A stretch of DNA of 64,000 nucleotides from Sphingomonas phyllosphaerae (GCF_029623345.1 NZ_JAPYKH010000003.1:186001-250000), one strand, 5' to 3'. Shown: positions 48,501 through 59,745, counted from the first letter of the stretch. The notes: a model not told the origin generated them from the sequence alone. Numbers and translations: made by a program.

Positions 48501-49601
48501 ATGCAGACGATGACCGACGCCCCGCTGGCCGCCGCTCCGCGGCTGATGCCCTGGTGGGCGGTCGGTTTCCCGCTCGCCGGCGTTGTCGCGGTGCTGCTAG
48601 GCCTCGCCAAGTTGGGGAGCGGCGGCACGGTCGCGGCGGCGGTGATCCTGTTCGGCGCCGTGCTCGCCGCGGTCCATCATGCCGAGGTGGTGGCGCATCG
48701 CGTCGGCGAGCCGTTCGGAACGCTGGTGCTCGCGCTCGCGGTGACGGTGATCGAAGTGTCGCTGATTGTCTCGCTGATGCTGTCCGATGCCGGTGATGCC
48801 TCGGCGCTGGCGCGCGACACCGTCTTCGCCGCGATCATGATCATCCTCAACGGCATCATCGGCCTGTGCCTGATGGTGGGTGGCGTGATCCACGGCGAGC
48901 AGCGCTTCTCGCTGCGCGGCGCGAGCGCGGCACTGTGCACGCTGGCCGCACTGGCGATCCTGACGCTGGTCCTTCCGAACTACACCTCCACCACTACAGG
49001 GCCGAGCTATTCGACGTCGCAGCTGATCCTCGTCGCCGTGGTCAGCCTGTTCCTCTACGGCGTGTTCGTGATGGTGCAGACGCTGCGGCATCGCGACTAT
49101 TTCCTCAGCGCCGAGGGCGAAGAGGATCATGGCGCGGTTCCCGACGCGCGCACCACGTGGACCGCTTTCGCGCTGCTCCTTGTCGCGCTGGTCGCGGTGG
49201 TGCTGCTCGCCAAGGCGCTGTCGGCGACGATCGAGCGCGCGGTGCTCGACGCGGGACTGCCGCTCGCCGTCGTCGGCGTGGTCATCGCGGCGCTGGTGCT
49301 CGCGCCCGAGAGCCTCGCCGCCGTTCGCGCGGCGCGGCGCAATCGCATCCAGACCAGCCTCAATCTCGCGCTCGGCTCGGCGCTGGCGACGATCGGGCTG
49401 ACGATCCCGGCGGTCGCGATCGTCAGCCTGGTGCTCGACCTTCCACTCGCGTTGGGGATCGGGGCGAAGAGCCTGGTATTGCTCGCGCTCTCGCTCTTCG
49501 TCGCGACGATCTCGCTCGGCAACGGACGGACGACGGTGTTGCAAGGCGCGGTGCACCTGGTGATCTTCGCGGTCTATCTGTTCACCACGGTGGTGCCGTA
49601 A
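48501..49601 (+). CDS. Calcium/proton antiporter (ChaA-like, CaCA family)
   Basis: A 366-residue inner-membrane exchanger with about eleven hydrophobic spans. The two alpha-repeats are visible: ALAVTVIEVSLIVSLML near residues 75-92 and VVIAALVLAPESLAAVRAA near 255-273, each with the acidic residue that binds the ion. Resembles ChaA, which exports Ca2+ (or Na+/K+) for protons. ATG 48501 or 48510 is the start. It stands alone; the 257 bases upstream hold no clear gene. Confidence 0.87.
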   Translation: MQTMTDAPLAAAPRLMPWWAVGFPLAGVVAVLLGLAKLGSGGTVAAAVILFGAVLAAVHHAEVVAHRVGEPFGTLVLALAVTVIEVSLIVSLMLSDAGDASALARDTVFAAIMIILNGIIGLCLMVGGVIHGEQRFSLRGASAALCTLAALAILTLVLPNYTSTTTGPSYSTSQLILVAVVSLFLYGVFVMVQTLRHRDYFLSAEGEEDHGAVPDARTTWTAFALLLVALVAVVLLAKALSATIERAVLDAGLPLAVVGVVIAALVLAPESLAAVRAARRNRIQTSLNLALGSALATIGLTIPAVAIVSLVLDLPLALGIGAKSLVLLALSLFVATISLGNGRTTVLQGAVHLVIFAVYLFTTVVP

Positions 49602-49635
49602 GCCGCCACGAGAGCGCGACCACCACAGCTGAGCG

Positions 49636-49712
49636 GTGCTCCTGCGGACGCAGGAGCCCAGACTTCCGTAAATGGCATTCTTGGCAATGGGGTCCTGCGT
49701 GTGCAGGAGCAC
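49636..49712. repeat. Intergenic palindrome with nested hairpins
   Basis: Outer arms GTGCTCCTGC (49636-49645) and GCAGGAGCAC (49703-49712). Each arm is also part of its own hairpin: GCTCCTGCG-ga-CGCAGGAGC on the left and GTCCTGC-gtgt-GCAGGAGC on the right. It separates two convergent genes. Confidence 0.75.
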
Positions 49713-49725
49713 GGAGGCGGAAGCC

Positions 49726-49986
49726 TCACCGCGCGCGCTGTCGTGCCGCGAGCGCGATGCCGATCGCGATCTGCAGCACCGCATAGGCGCGCCGCCGCCC
49801 CGGCCGGTCGACGAAGGGCGCGACCAGCGCCTCCGCGCCGAGCGCACGCTCCTGCCACAGCGCGACGTGGCGGCGCGGCTGGAGCAGCCCGAGCATGCCG
49901 TCGCCGATCATGAAGACCGCGGCCATCTCGGCGCTGCGTCGTGCCAGCAGCCGGCTCACTTCAAGGTCGTCGATCGCGCGCGCCAT
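49726..49986 (-). CDS. Small hypothetical protein with two hydrophobic segments
   Basis: An 86-residue basic protein, no family recognised. Residues 20-35 (EMAAVFMIGDGMLGLLQP) and 70-81 (VLQIAIGIALAA) are hydrophobic, so it may be membrane-associated. ATG 49986 overlaps the 3' end of the M1 peptidase gene by about 31 bases; translational coupling to it is likely. The composition (Arg/Ala-rich, third-position GC) is coding-like and the overlap with a real gene's end argues for it being real. Confidence 0.65.
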   Translation of the reverse strand: MARAIDDLEVSRLLARRSAEMAAVFMIGDGMLGLLQPRRHVALWQERALGAEALVAPFVDRPGRRRAYAVLQIAIGIALAARQRAR

Positions 49987-51686
49987 GCCTGATACTCCTC
50001 CACTGCGACCGAGCGACGCAGCACGCGCGCCGCCGGATCGATCGTGACGTGCGCCCCGGCGGGAACGCGCACCCCGCCCGGCACCGCGACGCGACGCAGA
50101 TCCTCGCCGACCTGAACCTCCACCGGCATCGCGAAGATGCGCGGCTGCTCGGTCTTCCAGACCAGGCGCAGCACGCCGCGATCCCGCGTCGCCAGCAGCT
50201 CGGGTAACGCGCGGTCGCGCAGATAAGTGTCGAAGAACCAGCGGAAATCCTTGCCGGTCACGCGCGCGACGATCGCCTCGAAGTCGCGCGTCGAGCCGAA
50301 CCGTGGGCGGAAGTTGCCGGGGCGCGGGTCCGGGCGACCGTAGACCAGCCGCCGCACCGACTCGTAGAAGGCGGCGTCGCCGATCAGCCAGCGCAGGGTG
50401 TGGAGCGTCCACGATCCCTTGTAATAGATATCGGTGCCCGCGCCGCCTTGGGTGGGCTCGTACACCTCCTCCTCGGTGAGCACGCGATCACGCACGACCG
50501 GCGCACGGTTCGCGATCTGGTTGCGCTGCGCCTCCAGCATCACCGCGTAACGCGCCTCGCCCTCGCGCCAGCGCCCGTACAGCGGCTGCATGTAGCTGCC
50601 GAAACCCTCGTGCAGCCAGTAATCGTCCCAGTTGGCGGCGGTCAGCTGGTTGCCGAACCACTCGTGCGAGAATTCGTGGTGGAAGAGCCAGTCGAAGCCC
50701 TCGGGCGCCTTGGCATAGCCGTTGCCGTAGGCGTTGATCGTCTGGTGCTCCATGCCCTTATGCGGCGTCTCGACCACGCCGAGCTTCTCGTCGCCGAAGG
50801 GATAGGGGCCGATCACCGTCTCGAAGAAGTCGAGCGTCGGCGCAAACTCGGCGAAGAGCGCGCGCGCCTGCGTCTCCTCGCCCGGCAGATACCAGTAAGC
50901 GAGCGGTATCTCGTTGCCGTAGCGGCTGCGATATCGCCCCTCGATCACCTCGTAGGGGCCGAGATTGATGGCGATGGCATAGGTGTTGGGCTGACGCGCG
51001 CGCCAGTGCCACACGCTGCGCCCGTCGGGCAGCGGGTCGACCCCGAGCAGACGGCCGTTCGACGGCGCCTTCAGCCCCCGGGGTGCGGTGATGTGGAGCA
51101 GAGCCTCGCCCGGCTCGCCCTCGGGGAAGTCGAGGCAGGGCCAGAGCAGGTCGCAGCCATAGCCCTCGGTCGTGGTCGCGATCCACGGGCGACCGTCGGA
51201 CGTGGTGGACCAGACGATGCCGTCGTCCCACGGTGCGTTGACCGCGACGTGCGGCGTGCCGTCATAGGCGATGTCGACCGCCGCGACCGCCCCCTTCGCC
51301 AGCGGCACCGCGAGCGCGAGCTGGCCGTCCGGGCGCTGCACCGACGTGGCGGGGAGTGCGCGGCCATCAACCGTGACCGAGCGCACCGTGTAATTGGAGT
51401 CGAGGTCGAGCAGCAGACGCGGTACCGTCGCCGCCGCGCGCACGCCGAGCCGTGCACGCGCCGTCAGCGTCCGCCGTGCGGGGTCGAGCGCGAACCAGAG
51501 TTCGGCCGAGACGAGCCGGATCGCGGCCTGCTCGGTCGGGCGGATACCCCCCGAGCGCTGCGTCGGCGCGGTGATCGCGGGCTCGCCCTTCCCGGGCAGG
51601 TGTGGGCTCTGCGCCGCGGTGGCTCCGCTCAAGCTCAGCGCCAGGGCGGTCGTTCGCACTGCCAGATTGATGCGGCGCCCCCACAC
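49956..51686 (-). CDS. Exported M1-family metallopeptidase
   Basis: A 576-residue aminopeptidase-N-type enzyme. Signal peptide about residues 1-26 (ending LSGATAAQ), N-terminal beta domain, then the catalytic domain with GMEHQTINAYGN (the GAMEN-like exopeptidase motif, here GMEHQ), the zinc site HEFSHEW (His337, Glu338, His341) and the third ligand in WLHEGFGSY. The tyrosine proton donor is likely in DIYYKGSW. GTG 51686 gives a good signal peptide; ATG 51737 would overlap lon's start. It is divergent from lon. Probably digests periplasmic peptides. Confidence 0.87.
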   Translation of the reverse strand: MWGRRINLAVRTTALALSLSGATAAQSPHLPGKGEPAITAPTQRSGGIRPTEQAAIRLVSAELWFALDPARRTLTARARLGVRAAATVPRLLLDLDSNYTVRSVTVDGRALPATSVQRPDGQLALAVPLAKGAVAAVDIAYDGTPHVAVNAPWDDGIVWSTTSDGRPWIATTTEGYGCDLLWPCLDFPEGEPGEALLHITAPRGLKAPSNGRLLGVDPLPDGRSVWHWRARQPNTYAIAINLGPYEVIEGRYRSRYGNEIPLAYWYLPGEETQARALFAEFAPTLDFFETVIGPYPFGDEKLGVVETPHKGMEHQTINAYGNGYAKAPEGFDWLFHHEFSHEWFGNQLTAANWDDYWLHEGFGSYMQPLYGRWREGEARYAVMLEAQRNQIANRAPVVRDRVLTEEEVYEPTQGGAGTDIYYKGSWTLHTLRWLIGDAAFYESVRRLVYGRPDPRPGNFRPRFGSTRDFEAIVARVTGKDFRWFFDTYLRDRALPELLATRDRGVLRLVWKTEQPRIFAMPVEVQVGEDLRRVAVPGGVRVPAGAHVTIDPAARVLRRSVAVEEYQAWRARSTTLK

Positions 51687-51696
51687 ACCATATAAA
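51667..51696 (+). promoter_or_regulatory. Possible sigma-70-type lon promoter
   Basis: TTGATG (51667-51672) and TATAAA (51691-51696) with an 18-base spacer, 40 bases ahead of lon's ATG. It overlaps the 5' end of the divergent M1 peptidase gene. Prediction by eye only. Confidence 0.4.
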
Positions 51697-51735
51697 GCGC
51701 GTTGGCCGTCCTCATCGGGCGGCGCCGGAGTATCC

Positions 51736-54132
<2,397 letters not shown>

Positions 54133-54159
54133 TTTACGTTAACACGACGTAACTTACTG

Positions 54160-54192
54160 CCGCCGCGTCCTGTCCCGGGGCGCGGCGGTTTC
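54160..54192 (+). terminator. Rho-independent terminator after lon
   Basis: GC-rich stem CCGCCGCG/CGCGGCGG with a 13-base loop (itself containing CC/GG pairs), followed by TTTCAATT. It lies 28 bases beyond lon's stop. Confidence 0.7.
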
Positions 54193-54194
54193 AA

Positions 54195-54224
54195 TTGACT
54201 TGACGCCGACCGCGCGCCTTATTG
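54195..54224 (+). promoter_or_regulatory. Possible hupB promoter
   Basis: TTGACT (54195-54200) and TTATTG (54219-54224) with an 18-base spacer, about 70 bases ahead of hupB. A second TTGACG overlaps at 54200. Weakly supported. Confidence 0.35.
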
Positions 54225-54292
54225 GACGGATGCGGGCCACGCTCCGCGAATCCATCACGAATGCGTAACGGTAAGGGACGGGGTCTTCTCGC

Positions 54293-54565
54293 ATGAATAA
54301 ACAAGAATTGATCGCGCAGGTCGCGACGGCGGCCGGGCTCGGCAAGAGCGAGGCGAGCCGCGCGGTCGAGGCGGTGTTCGACGCGATCTCGACGAGCCTG
54401 AAGAAGGGAGACGAGGTGCGCCTGGTCGGCTTTGGCACCTTCGCGGTCAGTCGTCGCAAGGCGTCGACGGGGCGCAACCCGCGCACCGGTGAGCCGATGA
54501 CGATCAAGGCCTCGAGCCAGCCCAAGTTCAAGGCGGGCAAGGTGCTCAAGGACTCGCTCAATTAA
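54293..54565 (+). CDS. hupB: DNA-binding protein HU (HupB-like)
   Basis: A 90-residue HU-family nucleoid protein. The N-terminal MNKQELIAQVATAAGL helices and the beta-arm GTFAVSRRKASTGRNPRTGE carry the DNA-intercalation proline in RNPRTGE. The C-terminus FKAGKVLKDSLN is typical. It bends and compacts DNA as a dimer. ATG 54293 is the only start. It follows the lon terminator, so it is transcribed separately. Confidence 0.96.
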   Translation: MNKQELIAQVATAAGLGKSEASRAVEAVFDAISTSLKKGDEVRLVGFGTFAVSRRKASTGRNPRTGEPMTIKASSQPKFKAGKVLKDSLN

Positions 54566-54617
54566 GTGCTGGACAGGGCTGGCGCGCTCCCGTAGGTGCG
54601 CCGCTCCCGACGCGGAT

Positions 54618-54692
54618 GGGCGCGTAGCTCAGCGGTAGAGCACACCCTTCACACGGGTGGGGTCACAGGTTCAATCCCTGTCGCGCCCACCA
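54618..54692 (+). tRNA. tRNA-Val (anticodon CAC)
   Basis: A 75-base tRNA. Acceptor GGGCGCG/CGCGCCC, discriminator A and encoded CCA. D arm TAGCTCAGCGGTAGAGCA, anticodon stem-loop CACCCTTCACACGGGTG with CAC, T arm ACAGGTTCAATCCCTGT. Reads GTG codons. Confidence 0.96.
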
Positions 54693-55127
54693 TCCGACCG
54701 GCCCGAACGCCCCGCTCGTCCCAGTGACCGGCGGGGGCTTCTCTTATGTGCCGGGGACGGTCGCGCGCTCCCTCAGACGGCGCGCTCCCGCGCAAGCAGG
54801 ATCCCAGCATTCGGACTCGTGTCGATCGCGGCTCCGTTTTCCCGCGGGCGCAGGGACACGGTCCATCTGTGTCTCGTGAGCCGACGATCACAGGCTGGCG
54901 CTGGAGTAGACGCGCTCCGGCCGCTCGCGCATTGACAAGTCCCAGATCGGGGCACTGACGCGTCTGTCATGTAAGCGTAACTGAAACGACGCCGAAACGT
55001 CTCGGAAGACTCATTCAGCTGTCATCGAGCGGGCCTAGCGGCGCTGCTCAGGGAGCGAGCGGGCGCACATGGTTCGACTCGCCGCACCGAGCCCCAAAGC
55101 GGGGCTCGTCCTAACAGGGAGTGAGTC
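54693..55127 (+). other. Intergenic region with Pho box, upstream of the lipoprotein gene
   Basis: 435 bases without a convincing gene. The last 170 bases are a likely promoter region: a Pho-box-like site at 54964-54981 and a second CTGTCAT at 55019-55025. The first 250 bases show nothing recognisable. Confidence 0.5.
54964..54981 (+). promoter_or_regulatory. Probable Pho box (PhoB binding site)
   Basis: CTGTCATGTAAGCGTAAC: an exact CTGTCAT half-site, a 4-base spacer, then GCGTAAC, against the PhoB consensus of two CTGTCAT-like 7-mers 11 bp apart. A further exact CTGTCAT is at 55019-55025. It is about 150 bases ahead of the lipoprotein ATG. If functional, the lipoprotein and TonB receptor are induced by phosphate starvation. 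Confidence 0.6.
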
Positions 55128-56750
55128 ATGGTCAGCTTCAGCCGTCGCAGCAAGTTCCTGCTGGCGACCTCCGCCACGTTGTTCCTCGCCTCGTGCGGAG
55201 CGGACGATGTCGCCTCGCCGGGCGCCGGCAGCCTGCCGATCACGATCGTCCAGCCCGCCCCGACCCCGACGCCGACCGGCACGCCGACCCCGACGGCCCT
55301 GACCAACGCGCAGATCGCGCTGGCCACGACGCAGTCGGGCGTGACTGTCACCGCCGACGAGCAGGTTGCGATCCTCAACGCCGGGCAGAACAACAATCTG
55401 CAGGGTTTCGGCAGCACGCTGAGCGGTGTCTACCCGGTCAGCGGCGCCTCGCTGGCGACCGCGAGCAACCCGCAGACGGTGCTCGGCAATACCAGCTTCA
55501 TCCAGAACACGAGCTTTGTCGGCGCGCTCAGCGGACCCAACGACGCGGCCTTCTCGGGCTGGACCTGCAGCTCGACCGCGGCGAGCTTCCTGAATAGCAG
55601 CAACTGCACCGCAGTGCCCTCGATCGGCAGCGGGACGCCCGCCGCCTCGTGCCCGACCGGGTTGACCGACGACGGTGTGAACTCGTCGACGGCGCCGACC
55701 TTCCGCTATTGCCGCCTGCCGCAGATCATCACCGCGGACCTGACGCTCGCCAAGATCCCCGGCCTGGTCTATCGCTTCCGCGGCCAGACTGAGGTCGGCG
55801 ACGTCAGCAGCGCCACCGGGGTCACGCTGACGATCGCGCCGGGTGTCGTGCTCGCCGCCGACTCGTCCGAAGCAACGAACGACCTGCTGCTGGTCAATCG
55901 CGGCAGCCGGCTCAACGCGGTCGGCACCGCTGATGCGCCGATCATCTTCACCGCGCAGCAGAACCTCGCCAACAATGGCGTGTCGGACGCGACCCAGGGT
56001 CTCTGGGGTGGCGTGATCCTGCTCGGTCGCGCGCCGACCGCGGTCTGCGCCGCCGGCACCGGCCCGAACGATGCCAACGGCAGCTCGGCGACCTGCCAGC
56101 AGGCGATCGAGGGCGTCACCGGCCGCTTCTACGGCGGCTCCAACCAGGCCGACAGCTCGGGCACGCTCCAGTACGTCCAGATCCGCTACACCGGCATCGC
56201 GATCAGCGAGGGTAACGAGCTCCAGGGCCTGACGCTCGGCGGCACCGGCTCGGGCACGACGATCGACCACGTGCAGAGCCACAATTCGTCGGACGACGGC
56301 GTCGAGATCTTCGGCGGCGCCACCAACCTGAAGTATTTCGTCGTGACCGGCGCCGACGACGACGGGTTCGACGTCGACAACGGCTGGCGCGGCTTCATGC
56401 AGTTCATCATCGCCGCGCAGAAGGCCTCCGGCTCGACGGCCGACTCGTTCGCGACCGAGATCGACTCGAACGGGGCCGAGGACCTGCTGCCGCGCACCTA
56501 CGGCCGCTACGCCAACTTCACCTTCATCCAGACCAACTCGGCCCCGGCCGCGATCCGCCTGCGCGGCGGCGCGGACTTCGCCTTCGTCAACGGCGTGGTG
56601 AAGTCGGCGGCCGGTGCGGCGTGTGTCAACATCATCGCCGGCGCCGGCGACGGGGCGACGCGCACCACGATCCGCGCCGCCGACAGCGCGCTCCAGGACG
56701 TCGGGCCGCCGACCTTCAACTCGGTCTACTTCCAGTGCCAGGGCCGCTGA
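55128..56750 (+). CDS. Beta-helix lipoprotein paired with a TonB-dependent receptor
   Basis: A 540-residue predicted outer-membrane or surface lipoprotein. The signal peptide ends in a clear lipobox (LFLASC, Cys23), followed by a Pro/Thr linker (PTPTPTGTPTPT). The mature part has many short beta repeats of the kind VTLTIAPGVVLAADSS, APIIFTAQQN, GTLQYVQIRYTG and GTTIDHVQSHNSSDDGVEIF, consistent with a right-handed parallel beta-helix. No catalytic motif is recognised. AGGGAG lies eight bases ahead of ATG 55128. The TonB receptor gene follows. It may bind a substrate for that receptor; what substrate is unknown. Confidence 0.8.
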   Translation: MVSFSRRSKFLLATSATLFLASCGADDVASPGAGSLPITIVQPAPTPTPTGTPTPTALTNAQIALATTQSGVTVTADEQVAILNAGQNNNLQGFGSTLSGVYPVSGASLATASNPQTVLGNTSFIQNTSFVGALSGPNDAAFSGWTCSSTAASFLNSSNCTAVPSIGSGTPAASCPTGLTDDGVNSSTAPTFRYCRLPQIITADLTLAKIPGLVYRFRGQTEVGDVSSATGVTLTIAPGVVLAADSSEATNDLLLVNRGSRLNAVGTADAPIIFTAQQNLANNGVSDATQGLWGGVILLGRAPTAVCAAGTGPNDANGSSATCQQAIEGVTGRFYGGSNQADSSGTLQYVQIRYTGIAISEGNELQGLTLGGTGSGTTIDHVQSHNSSDDGVEIFGGATNLKYFVVTGADDDGFDVDNGWRGFMQFIIAAQKASGSTADSFATEIDSNGAEDLLPRTYGRYANFTFIQTNSAPAAIRLRGGADFAFVNGVVKSAAGAACVNIIAGAGDGATRTTIRAADSALQDVGPPTFNSVYFQCQGR

Positions 56751-56782
56751 GGCGCCACCAGCCCTCGTGATGCTCGGCGGAG

Positions 56783-56815
56783 CCCGGGGAGCGCCTCGCA
56801 GCGCCGCCCCGGGCC
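56783..56815 (+). terminator. Strong hairpin between the lipoprotein and receptor genes
   Basis: Perfect 8-bp stem GCCCGGGG/CCCCGGGC with a 17-base loop, 32 bases after the lipoprotein stop and about 30 before the receptor ATG. No T-run follows; it may be an mRNA-stability or partial termination element that makes more lipoprotein than receptor. Confidence 0.55.
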
Positions 56816-56846
56816 CGCTCATAGAAAAAGACTGGAACCTTCCGCC

Positions 56847-59705
56847 ATGCGCCAGCGCACCTATGCCTCGCTCCTTCTCCTGACGACCACCTTGGTCGCC
56901 CCCGCGGCGCTGGCGCAGGTCGCGCCGCAGACCGGCGCGCCGACCACGTCGTCGCCCGCCGGCCCACCGCCGACGAGCACGACCACCAATCCCGACGCCG
57001 CCCCGACGACGCAGGATCAGGCGACCGCTACCGCGACGCCCGGCGCCGAGCAGAGCACCGACACCGCAGCCGACGAGCCCCAGGCCGAGGTCTCCGCGCC
57101 GGGCCTCGACGCCAGCGGCGGCGGCGACATCGTCGTCGTCGGGCGCAACATTCCCAACACGATCCGCGCCACCGCGCAGGTCGTCAGCGTCCTCTCCAGC
57201 GCCGACATCGCCCGCACCGGCGAGGGCGATATCGCCGGTGCGCTAACGCGCGTCACCGGCCTGTCGGTGGTCGGCAACGGCTATGTCTTCGTTCGCGGCC
57301 TGGGCGACCGCTACTCCTCGGCCCTGCTCAACGGCTCGCCGCTGCCCAGCCCCGAGCCGCTGCGCCGCACCGTTCCGCTCGACATCTTCCCGACCACGGT
57401 GGTCGGCTCGGCGTTGGTGCAGAAGACCTATTCCGCCAATTACCCCGGCGAGTTCGGCGGCGGCGTCATCAATCTGACGACCAAGGCCATCCCCGACGAA
57501 AACTTCTTCACCGTCGGCGCCTCGGGCGGGATCGACACCGAGTCGACCGGAAAGCTCGGTTATACTTATTTCGGCTCCAAGACCGACTGGCTCGGCTATG
57601 ACGGCGGCGAGCGCAACGTCCCCGACTTCATCAAGCAGGCGCCCACCGGCAACGGCGTGATCCCGAGCGCGCAGGTGCTTCAGCTCTCCAACGCTCGGAC
57701 CACGTTGCTCCAGCGCACCACCGATACGCCCGCCAATTACTCCGGCAGCATGGACCTGGGCGTCACCGGCGATATCGGCGCGACCCGCGTCGGGCTGATC
57801 GGCAGCCTCGGTGTGTCGAACACCTGGCGCACGCGCGACGCGACGCAGCAGGACACGGTCAGCGTCGACGGCACGCTGCGCAACGACTTCCACACCGTGA
57901 TCACCGACAATCGCGCGGTCGTGAACGGCCTGCTCGGTCTCGGCGCCGAGTTCGGTGAGAACAAGGTGCGCTGGACCAATGTCTACATCCACGACACGCT
58001 CAAGCAGGGCCGCGCCTCGGGCGCGACCGTGTACAACAACTCGAGCGGCAACCCGCTGTTCCAGCAGAACACCAACTGGTTCGAGCGCAAGCTGATCGAG
58101 ACTCAGCTGGTGGGCGAGTTCAAGCCGGTCACCGATCTGTCGATCGATGTGCGTGGCGCCTATGCTAACACGAAGCGCAACTCGCCCTATGAGCGCCAAT
58201 TCATCTATCTCTGCAACACCAGCCTGACCGACCAGACCGGCGACGTACCGGTCAGCGACCGTGGGCTCAACTGCCCGGGCGCGTGGCAGGCGACCAACGC
58301 GTTCGACCGCTTCGCCACGGTGGTGTTCAGCGAGCTCAACGAGAATCTCTACTCGGGCCAAGCCGACGTCGCCTACAAGATCCCGGGCGAGCGCCCGATG
58401 ACGGTGTCGGCGGGTTATTACTTCTCGCAGAACGACCGCACCTCGACGCGGCTGCCGTTCGTCTATCAGACCGCAACCGGCGGCGCGATCCCGTTCCCGT
58501 GCAATCTGCTGCGCCCAGACTATCTGCTCTCGCCCGACGTGGTGAACGGCTGCCCGACGCCGATCTCGGGCAACCCGGCGGACACGGCAGTGCAGCTGCG
58601 CTTCGACGCGGGGCAGAACGGTTCGTATGAATATGACGCGCTGCTGCGCGTCCACGCCGGCTACGCCCAGGTCGAGGCGGAGGCGCTCGACGGGCTGCGC
58701 GCGATCATCGGCGTCCGCTACGAGACCGCGACGCAGCGCGTCACCCCGATCAACGCCACCTCGACCCGGCTGAAGAACGACTATTTCCTGCCGGCGGCGA
58801 CGCTCACCTGGAACTTTGCCAGCAACCAGCAGCTGCGCCTCGCGGCCTCCAAGACGATCGCGCGGCCGCAGTTCCGCGAGCTGGCGCCGCAAGCGTTCCG
58901 CGACTTCGAGTCGGACCGCCTGTTCTTCGGAAACCCGCGGCTCAAGGACTCGGAATTGTACAATCTCGAGGCGCGCTACGAGTGGTTCTTCGCGCGCGAC
59001 CAGCGGATCACGTTGGCCGGCTTCTACAAGCGGATCGACAATCCGATCGAGCAGGTCGGCTTCTTTCCGACGCCCGACGCGCGGCTCCAGACCGGCTTCA
59101 CCAACCTGCCCACGGCTAAGCTGTACGGCGCCGAGGTCGAGGCGCAGAAGTACGTCCCGCTAGACTTCCTCTCGGCGGGCATGGCGGGCAAGCGCGCGGT
59201 GCTGATCGCCAATTATACCTGGACCCACTCGGCAATCACCGCCGACGGCAGTTGCGTGCCCGGCGTGCTCGAGGGAACGACGCTGGGCGGCTGCCAGGCC
59301 AACTTCGCGCCGGCGCGTGCGCTATTCCGCGACGGCGCGCCACTCACCGGCCAGTCGGACCATCTCGTCAACCTGCAGCTCGGCTATGAGGACACCGAGA
59401 ACGGCACCCAGGCGACCTTGTTGTTCAACTATGCCAGCGAGCGCGTCACCAATCGCGGCCCGTCCTTGCTCGACGGATCGGGCTTCCAGCCCGATATCAT
59501 CGAGAAGCCTGGCATCCGGGTGGATTTTGTGATGCGCCAGCAGGTGCAGCTGGTCGGGCAGAAGGTCGAGATCAAGGCCGAGGCGCGCAATCTAACGGGA
59601 ACGCGTTACCAGGAGTTCCAGACCTTCGACGGCGGCAATCGGGTCGATATCAACCGCTACCGGCTGGGTCGGCTGTTCACGCTCGGCGCCAGCGTGAGCT
59701 TCTGA
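56847..59705 (+). CDS. TonB-dependent outer-membrane receptor
   Basis: A 952-residue TonB-dependent transporter. Signal peptide residues 1-23 (ending APAALAQ). A Pro/Thr/Gln-rich linker follows (about 24-95), then a TonB-box-like GDIVVVGRN. The plug domain (about 100-215) has IARTGEGDIAGALTRVTGLS, YVFVRGLGDRYSSALLNGS and YPGEFGGGVINL. A 22-strand barrel region runs to the C-terminal Phe (LGASVSF). The plug subclass with VRGLGDRYSS is common in alphaproteobacteria beside beta-helix lipoproteins. The ligand is unknown; the upstream Pho box hints at a phosphorus compound. Confidence 0.92.
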   Translation: MRQRTYASLLLLTTTLVAPAALAQVAPQTGAPTTSSPAGPPPTSTTTNPDAAPTTQDQATATATPGAEQSTDTAADEPQAEVSAPGLDASGGGDIVVVGRNIPNTIRATAQVVSVLSSADIARTGEGDIAGALTRVTGLSVVGNGYVFVRGLGDRYSSALLNGSPLPSPEPLRRTVPLDIFPTTVVGSALVQKTYSANYPGEFGGGVINLTTKAIPDENFFTVGASGGIDTESTGKLGYTYFGSKTDWLGYDGGERNVPDFIKQAPTGNGVIPSAQVLQLSNARTTLLQRTTDTPANYSGSMDLGVTGDIGATRVGLIGSLGVSNTWRTRDATQQDTVSVDGTLRNDFHTVITDNRAVVNGLLGLGAEFGENKVRWTNVYIHDTLKQGRASGATVYNNSSGNPLFQQNTNWFERKLIETQLVGEFKPVTDLSIDVRGAYANTKRNSPYERQFIYLCNTSLTDQTGDVPVSDRGLNCPGAWQATNAFDRFATVVFSELNENLYSGQADVAYKIPGERPMTVSAGYYFSQNDRTSTRLPFVYQTATGGAIPFPCNLLRPDYLLSPDVVNGCPTPISGNPADTAVQLRFDAGQNGSYEYDALLRVHAGYAQVEAEALDGLRAIIGVRYETATQRVTPINATSTRLKNDYFLPAATLTWNFASNQQLRLAASKTIARPQFRELAPQAFRDFESDRLFFGNPRLKDSELYNLEARYEWFFARDQRITLAGFYKRIDNPIEQVGFFPTPDARLQTGFTNLPTAKLYGAEVEAQKYVPLDFLSAGMAGKRAVLIANYTWTHSAITADGSCVPGVLEGTTLGGCQANFAPARALFRDGAPLTGQSDHLVNLQLGYEDTENGTQATLLFNYASERVTNRGPSLLDGSGFQPDIIEKPGIRVDFVMRQQVQLVGQKVEIKAEARNLTGTRYQEFQTFDGGNRVDINRYRLGRLFTLGASVSF

Positions 59706-59745
59706 TCGGTCGTGGCGGCCAGCGGAAACAAATGCCGGTCGCCCG

